Part shown: positions 56,698-64,000 of the stretch, piece by piece
Position numbering within the stretch: the first letter of the stretch is position 1
How the letters are laid out: the number at the start of each line of letters is the position of its first letter
DNA from: Patagioenas fasciata
Taxonomy: Eukaryota > Chordata > Aves > Columbiformes > Columbidae
Reading direction: 5' to 3'
Length of the DNA: 64,000 nt
Assembly (NCBI RefSeq): GCF_037038585.1
Contig: NC_092521.1
Coordinates: 77,056,398-77,120,397, forward strand
Notes under the pieces: generated by a model
What the model was told of the DNA's origin: nothing
The model's input: only the letters and a program-made list of their open reading frames with translations
Database searches by the model: none
Position numbers and translations under genes: made by a program

Positions 56698-57960
56698 TTT
56701 CCTGGCAGCATCATGTAATCATTTTGGTTGGAAAAAGATCTTTAAGATTGAGTCCAACAATTAACCTAGCACTGCCAAGTCTGCCACTGCACCATATCCC
56801 TAAGAACCTTATCTACACATCTTTTAAACATCTCCCCTGGTGCAACTTGAGGCCATTTTCTCTCATCCTATAACTTGTTACTTGGGAGAAGAGACCGATA
56901 CTCTCCTCACTACAACATCCCTTCAGGTAGTTTTACAAAGTGATAAGATCTCTCCTGAGCCTCCTTTTCTCCAGGCTAAATAACCCCAGTTCCCTCAGCC
57001 TCTTATCATAAGACTTGTTCCATACAAAATAACAGCAGAGGAGAGTAGTCAGAGGGTTGGATGAGCTTCAGCAGTCCCGCCATGCTGTTCGCAGTCATGG
57101 CCCCCAGCAGGCAGCAAACCTTTCTAGACATTAGGTCAGGTCAACAGATCGCCACCCCTCTCTCCTGCAGCAGGGAGTCACCCATTTACATGGACTCACC
57201 CTTTCTTCCAGGTGGTCTTGCATTGTTTGCATCAGGTGGACCAGATCCTTGAACGCATATCTGGCTTCTCTTCAGCTTTAAGAATGATTAACATACTTTG
57301 CAGCTGTAAGCCCTTAGGTGGAGCAGGAGCCTTTCTCTGGCTGCCGGAAGTCAGTAGCTTCCATCCTTTTTATTCTCCAGCGGTTGCATTTATCTTGACA
57401 TTAGGGGTGAACACTGCCTGCTTCTCTGCTGCAGTTGGGGCCTGGGGTTCTTCAAGCTGGTGCATCTCAGAGAAGACCCCATCTCTCTCCCTTTTCATCC
57501 TCTCTGATATTGCACAGCCTGCTCAATTCCTCCTGTAACTCCACTTAGCAGCACAGCTCCTCCAAGATAGCACACATCCTTCAGGACAACAGGCCATCCC
57601 TTAGGGTATTGGAGACAAACCCCAGGTACTCCCCACAGCCCAGGACTTGGAGGGTTGTATCTGCCATCCAGAGCTCAGTCTGTCCCAAAGCCGCTGGTCT
57701 AGCAGTGGCAGCTGCTCCAACACCTGCTGGGCAGACTTACCCTGTGGCACATCACCACCACAACTGAGACTATCACCACAGTACAAATTCAACAGAGCCC
57801 CCTTTCCTTATGCTCTGCTATTCAAACTTCTGCTTCTAGAAGTTAGGCTCTGGCCCATGGTTCTTATATAGTCCACTCCTGAGTGCAGGCCAAAGGGTGT
57901 TTCACCCTCCCTAATCAGAGGCAGCTGCAACAAAGGCTCCAGGCACCCTGGGTTAAGGGC
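56698..57960 (-). mobile_element. CR1-like LINE with 5' UTR and ORF1 start joined to its 3' end (internally deleted)
   Basis: On the - strand it starts near 57960 with a putative 5' UTR. This is followed by an ORF1-like Glu/Leu-rich stretch (about 57530-57400) and an esterase-like block reading LLKLIQPSDYSPLLLF (about 57070-57020), as in CR1 ORF1. At about 57022 the text switches to the ORF2 C-terminal block ([15 protein letters not shown]-like, read through a frameshift). It ends near 56698 as a CR1 3' UTR with TTTTTCCAACCAAAATGATT. Roughly the whole of ORF2 up to its C-terminus is absent. The 5' boundary is approximate. Confidence 0.75.
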
Positions 57961-58292
57961 AGCTGATCATGCTCATTAGAAGCTTCAAAAACTTCCTTGA
58001 GCCCACACCCTGATGTCTTCCTTTCTCTTGTCCTTGCCTAGCAGCAGCAGGCACCCTCCAGTTTCACAGAGGGTTCTCAGGTGTACCCAATGATCCTGGA
58101 TCTTGTCTCCTGAAGCTCCAGAAGTTCCCAAAGGAGAATGCAGAGACTGGTGCCCAAACAGCTGCCTCTGTTGGCTGTACCCAAAAACATTTAACTGAAA
58201 TCTCCAGATACTGATTCCTAGAGACCTTTGTGTGCTCTGTGTGTGTTGACTCAAGTATGCATTTAATCTGGGTGCATAACCTTCAAACATAT

Positions 58293-58385
58293 TATGTGTG
58301 TATATATATGTAAATGTATTTTTATATATATGTAAGTCTAATGTATAAATGTCTGTGTATATATATATATATATATATATAAAAA
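58293..58385. repeat. TA-rich region with (TA)n microsatellite
   Basis: TATATATG runs lead into a pure TA array ending near 58380. Confidence 0.85.
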
Positions 58386-58578
58386 TTTCAGGTCCACTGC
58401 GTACTGGAGGTGTAGGTAGCCTAAATCACTGATTGATCTTCCTCATGTGTTTAACTGGTCATCATGAGAGCTGTGCATAACATTTCTGGATAGCATGCTT
58501 GAACTCCCATTATGTTTGGGACCCAAAAGACTGCTGAGTATGCAAAAGGTGAAACTCTAGGGAGTTTAAATGTAGCAA

Positions 58579-58735
58579 CGTAAGAATAGCTGCACTGCAT
58601 CAGACCAATGGTCCCTCTGAATGCGTCCTATATTAGATGGCTATAGGGGCAGGCCAAGCAAGTATAGGTACTTCCCCAGCCTCCAGATGTCTGTGCAGCA
58701 GAGTAAGTCTCCTTAACTCTGTAAGCCCTCTGCCA
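58579..58735. repeat. Ancient amniote LINE-like repeat remnant
   Basis: CGTAAGAATAGCTGCACTGC and ATCAGACCAATGGTCCCTCT match the opening of an old amniote repeat (TAAGAATTGCCATACTGGGTCAGACCAATGGTCC). Later text with GGGGCAGGCCAAGCAAGTAT and CAGCCTCCAGATGTCTGTGC fits its downstream part loosely. It is probably an L3/CR1-type LINE end. Confidence 0.6.
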
Positions 58736-58739
58736 AACC

Positions 58740-60000
58740 ATAGGTTCAGGCTGGGATGAGTTCGGATTTATTCACAAATTCAGCTGCTTTGACCACATGA
58801 ATCATTCAGGGTTTACTGAAAGCCATTAAAACCAAGTGAGTGAAATATTTTCTCTTTTAGAGCTACCCTTAGGGTATTTAATTAAAAATAGGCTCCTGAC
58901 CAAAAGAATTTCATCAGATTATCTTTCATGAAAGTATTACTGTGAAAGAAGGTAATTGCTTGGGAGACTTACCCTGTAACATGTTCTTCTATTATAAAAG
59001 CCATTTCCCTTGACATTCCAGGTATTCTGCCAAGAAATGAAGCACTATAGCTGTGTATATGACTTTTTTCCCTGTTACTGGGTTTTAAAATGATTTGACG
59101 TGTATTTGACAAAAAGCCCTTTTTGTTTTGTTCATTAAAGCAGAAGTTAAAATCTTGTCTCTCATGGAAGGCTGTGATGACGAGGCAAATACTGAATTGT
59201 CAGTCACTTTCTTGAAAACAGAGTAAAAAAACAAAGAAGACTCAAACTGCTTATACATGTCAGAGTTAGTTTTATTTTTGTTATGCTTACTTAAACATAT
59301 AAGGAATGCCTTGGAGAAATCCCATTGTGGTTAGGATCCATTTAAAAAAAATGTATTATTGCTATTCCACTGGTCTTGCAATTCTGTCATTTGTCCATGG
59401 TACTTTAGCATGTCCCATTCATTAATATATTTCTCCTTTAACACATTTGTGGATTGCTATTACTCACATGGTTATAGTTAGAGAAATGAGGCCCAAAAAG
59501 AGCAAGTAATCCATCTATAGCCACACAGAAAGTCTGCACAACATGAACCTTGATCGTAGTCGCAAGCCAATGTGTTAACTAACCTTTGGGACATCGCAGC
59601 TTACCACCCACCAGCCCTGGAAACACTCTCTTACAACTGAAAACCCAGAATACTCTCTTCATAGACTGCAACTTGGAGTTTTTATGCCAAAAAATAATAC
59701 AAAATAAATTAATTAAAACCAGTATATATTGATTTTTAATATCAAATATAAGTCAAAATGGAATAAATTGCAATGTTAAAGTCAGAGAAAAATGTATCTT
59801 GTGGTTCCAGTGGTTTTTGGACATTATTGAAATATTTTGGAGAGATGGTGAAAGCCATTGTAATTGATTTGCTTCCATCTAACATGTTGTTAAACGTGCT
59901 GCACTAGTACAAAAGTCTAAAGTATTTGCATTCTTTCATGGGAATCAGCTCTTTCAAAAATCTTCCTCCAGTGATAATCAATAAATAGGCCAAATGCTTC
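58740..60000. other. Intergenic stretch, no gene recognised
   Basis: AT-rich DNA. A short MIR-like piece may lie at 59478-59560 (GAGAAATGAGGCCCAAAAAG then AGCCACACAGAAAGTCTGCA). No exon is seen. Confidence 0.45.
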
Positions 60001-60138
60001 ACAGAATCACACAGAATCACAGAATGTTAGGGATTGGAGGGGACCTCAAAAGATCATCTATTCCAATCGCCCTGCTGGAGCAGGAACACCTAGATGAGGC
60101 TACACAGGAAGGTGTCCAGGTGGGTTTTGAATGTCCAA
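60001..60138 (-). mobile_element. CR1 LINE, very short 3'-terminal copy
   Basis: On the - strand it reads from GACATTCAAAACCCACCTGG through CCTGCTCCAGCAGGGCGATT to CCCTAACATTCTGTGATTCT and a GTGTGATTCTGT tail. It is the same subfamily as the + strand copy at 19498-20080, with about seven differences over some 137 bases by eye. About 138 bases survive, a strong 5' truncation. Confidence 0.93.
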
Positions 60139-63100
60139 TCTCATTGTTTGTGATGATGTATTTACAGCTTAATCTTTCCCAAACAGAGCTCACGAATGGA
60201 CAGAGAGCAGCAGAACAGTTAAAACTTACTGTTATATTAATCCTCAAGAAACAGGGTTTGGGAGACTTTCTGGACATCTGGTATCCTCCAAAGTTGTTCA
60301 GCCATGATGCCATCTCATCACAAGGAGAAGCAACTAACAGGGCATTGGAGTTATCTCTGTTTCTCTGCTTGTATAGCACAGACAGTGGGGCACTGGCCCA
60401 TTCCAGAGGGAGCAGCATTTTCCTCACTGTGATTTAAAGACTTGAAGTTGGTTACTAGTGGCATTGCTGGTGTGCAGCAGAACAACCAAGAAAAAACCCA
60501 GACCTTGAGGACCATCCATAATGACATCACTGTTACCTTTCCCAGATGTAATGTATGGAATGGATGGCAAACTGCAACTGAGAAAGTCACATTCCCAGGC
60601 CAATGAGTTGGCAACAGAATTCAGGTGGTGTTTCTGCCTGTTTTCTTGTGTATAGTCCAATGGCAGCAAGTCTCCCTCCATTTAAGATAGGCTTTTTTGC
60701 AAGGCTAACTTTACTGCATGAGTAAATCTCAGTAAGAGTAACATCTACTTAGTGGATTTGGACTGCCATCAACTGCAACATGGGAATAAAGCCCCATCAC
60801 CACCACCAGCAGCCCTTTATGTTGATGCAGCAATTTTGTATCTATCTGGAAGGCTCTTCTGCCTCAGGCTGCTTCTAGAAGGTGCGTTATGGCTCTTGGC
60901 ACTGAAGTCTACATCACTTCTGGCTGGAATTCAGAAATTTTGGGCACTGGTAGTAATTGTCAAGTCACTTGAGCAGAGTATATGAACCTCTTTCCAGTGG
61001 AAGGCCTTTGCTTACACAGCCATCGTTCAGTGCTGGCAGAGACTCAGCTGCCCCTGGTGTACTTTTTTGCTTCAACATGTGGGTTCCGATCTGTATGCCT
61101 GAGGGGTTATGGGTAATTTGGAAGGGTGATGAATTACTGCTCATCTGAGGTCTTCTGCAAATTCTCTGGTGTCACACTAGTACTAACCTCAGTCTGTCTT
61201 CAAAAGAGGCTCTCCAGCTGAGACAAAGGAGATCCTGAGAGGACATAAAGGACATGAGTATGCTGAGGGTGAGGTCCTCCTCCACTACTTGAGTTGAGAC
61301 ACTCGTCCTGTAGCAAAGAAGAACAAATGCTGGAGGATTCAGGGAAAGAACAGATGTGTGGTGCCATGAGTCACATATTTCAGCTCTTGTTGGCTGGAAA
61401 AGTTTATCTCCATCTGTACGTACCTGGACTGCAGTTAATTAATACTCCTGAAGCATGTTTGAACTGTGTGTTCTCTAGAATTTATTAGGTTTTTTAACCT
61501 AATTACCAATTTGAGGAAAGGACCACATTACACAAACATTCTAGAGACTCCATTACCTTTTTTTTTGGGGGCACAATTCAAGCGAAATTGTCCTCTGTTT
61601 GTGCCAAGCACTATATGTCAGATTTAACCTCCTTAGTCCGTAGATTCTACCATGACAAATGAGCAGTTCAAACAGCGGCATAGATTGTCTTTCCTCCAAG
61701 CTACTCCGACTACCATAGATTTGTTCAACAGTGTAGTTAAAAAGAAAATCAGGCAACTAGATTTACAGAAGGGAAGAGAATTTTAAAGGGGGAGCAACAA
61801 GCACCATACTTACCTCTCCACTGGTCCAATCTGTTTGCATCAGAATCTAAATGCAAACTTGCTCCTTTTATTTGCATTGGTGTCATCCTGCTATAAATCA
61901 TGTTTTGCTTACTTGTTCTTTGATAACTTTCTCTTTGATCAAATTAAAAAAACAAAACCAAAAACAAGCAACAACAAACAAAAAACCCACAAAACCAAAA
62001 CCCCATGCCTGCTACTCATTTGCCTGAAAATATTAGCAAGGCTATATCTTTTATAAATCAAACAACTCCTACTTGAAGACTTGATTTGGAAAGAAATGTC
62101 AGGATTGCCTTCCCACTTCCCCTGACCCACCTCCGTAGTTTTTACCATCTCTTCTACCTTCTCTGCCTATGGAAGCAGAGTCATGGGTCACGGTTCCCTG
62201 ACTAATGAGCTATTCTGTCACCTCTTTTACTGCCCTATTCTCCAACTAAAACTGATGCAATTTTTTCTTCATGGGAAGGGAATCAGTAACTCAATTAAAC
62301 AGGAGAGCATTTTAACCTCCTGGGGAACATGCCATTCAGAGACAATATTTTTGCCCCCAAACTAATTAACCTCTATGGAGCATGAGAAACAGAGAATTCT
62401 GCTCTACACTGAAGCCTTTCTCAGATGTAAGATGCTTATTTTTTTACACCCCTTGGTGCACTTTATTGTGTTGAGCCCTTTAATGATGCTATTCTGAGAC
62501 CGGTGGGATATCAGTACTAGCACAGACTTGCCCTAACACAGCCTGTGCAGTGAAGAACCAAGATGTCAACACCTTAGAAATACAGTGTGCCAAAAGGCAC
62601 CACACATTGTGTAACACCATACCCCTCCGTTTAGGCAGAGGCTGACCTTTTCAGAAGAAAGATGGCAATACACATTCATTGGAAAAAAACAATTAAGATA
62701 GGATATTTAAAAGCACAACACTGGCCTAAAACACTTCTCACATTCAGAGCTGTGGCTGAACTGCCTTCCTGGTAGGAGGCCAGTTATCCTGCGTCCAGGT
62801 TCACAATACCCTTGAAGTGGCCTACACCCACAAGTCCTAATGCAACTCTAATTCCTAAATGATTTAGACATTTTGTTAAAACCTCACTTGCTCTGTGGGA
62901 CCACTTTCTACTTGCTTCCTGTCCCAAAAGCACTGAGTGCTGACACCAAAAGCACTCAATCTGCCTGGATGCTGAGATGAAGGCATACGACTGTCACAGT
63001 GAGCACATTCCTCTTGCTCTCCAGAGTGCACTATGGTGAGTAGAGGCATTACCAGACCTCCCTCCTGTACACATCAATAGCTGTGGGTTCAGCTCAGTTA

Positions 63101-63950
63101 CATTAACCTTGGTGTAATTCATCACTGTCACTTGAGTAACAGCGCAGTTATTATCAAATACTCAGTGTGGTCATCTTTCCCCTGGAAAAGATTTTTGCTT
63201 TCTTAGCTGCCCCCTTGGCTGATATAATTCTGTAAGAGCCTGGAATAATATGTTCCTCACTAAATTTGCCATGTAATGACCTCTACAACATTGCATCAAA
63301 TCAATGTCCAGTTCCTCTCGTTTACACCCCCAAAACAGTGCCTTTGGGTAAACTGTGTCTTCCCTCATTCAGAATTTGACAACATTAAGTTTATTCACCA
63401 CACTGAGAAAGAAGCATTTTGTTTACTCTACACATGACAAATATGCCAGAGAATTATTCCTAGACTAGGTATTAGGAAAGATCGTACTAAGAGATTTTGT
63501 TTCACTGGACAACTAATTACACTTGCTGGGGATGGCAGCTTGAAGAGTAATGTAAACAAACACAGTGATGCAGTAATTCCCCTCAGGACAGGCTGTGTGC
63601 AATTCTGCAATAAACAGTCAGCTGAGAGCCTCTTGGCCAAAATGTCATTAGTGACATTAAGAAAATGCCACTGCTTGCTGATTTATGCAAAGTCCAGGGA
63701 ACAGAGCAAATGTTGCCTGTAAATTTTAAGACCACCAAAAAAATACAGTTTCATACAGATTTTGCTGGTATTTTTGTCATTCTCATACTTCAATCTAAAA
63801 CAAACAAAAAATTAAGTTTCCTACTTCAGCCACTGAACTAAGAACATGATTATTTACACTGAAACAACAGACTTCACACTACAAGATTGCTAGAAGATTT
63901 TTAAATTGACACCTTTTTTTTGTTTGTTTTTTAATTCCAGGTCCCTCTAC
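60139..63950. other. Intergenic or intronic stretch, no gene recognised
   Basis: No conserved coding exon or clear repeat was recognised. An A/C-rich low-complexity patch lies at 61948-62005. A polypyrimidine tract followed by TTAATTCCAG at the right edge could be a 3' splice site, but only 50 bases follow it in the window. Confidence 0.45.
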
Positions 63951-64000
63951 AGGGGATATCTAGTTACACGAATCTTGCTGCATTCACTCACAGTTCACAT

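Noticed and set aside
35470-64000. Search for DSP, BMP6 or ANKRD33B exons expected from human gene order
   Set aside because: No plakin repeats, TGF-beta-type domain or ankyrin-repeat motifs were found in any frame.

Overview
This is a vertebrate nuclear genome window, almost certainly from a bird. The genes are split by GT-AG introns, and the dominant repeats are CR1 LINE fragments, several ending in the ATTCTGTGATTCTGTG-like tail typical of avian CR1. One endogenous-retrovirus LTR resembles a family I associate with neoavian (non-chicken) genomes; that finer placement comes from memory and is weak.

Region by region: (1) 628-9259, + strand: the last six coding exons of MARCHF6, an ER-membrane ubiquitin ligase. 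(2) 9260-16134: its 3' UTR and intergenic DNA. (3) 16370-24620, + strand: ROPN1L, a sperm/cilium RIIa-domain protein, with a CpG-island promoter, five coding exons and CR1 insertions in its introns. (4) 26512-35046, - strand: SNRNP48, the U11/U12 minor-spliceosome 48 kDa protein, complete in nine coding exons and driven from a second CpG island. ROPN1L and SNRNP48 converge tail to tail. (5) 35.5-64.0 kb: about 28 kb with no recognisable coding gene. It holds a solo-type ERV LTR (about 40.3-41.3 kb), a CR1 cluster (55.3-58.0 kb), a short young CR1 at 60.0 kb, and several very old interspersed-repeat remnants.

The three reading frames were rebuilt by hand from splice sites, and each sums to a whole number of codons: 255 C-terminal residues of MARCHF6, 218 residues of ROPN1L, 305 residues of SNRNP48. 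The genes share no pathway; they are neighbours only. In human, MARCHF6-ROPN1L lie on 5p15 and SNRNP48 lies on 6p24 between DSP and BMP6. The ROPN1L/SNRNP48 adjacency is therefore a synteny junction and one of the main points of interest. Others are a short SNRNP48 N-terminus, a candidate RFX X-box in the ROPN1L CpG island, and a CR1 copy that kept its 5' end but lost its middle. I found no sign of a new multi-gene system, CRISPR array, tRNA or rRNA gene.
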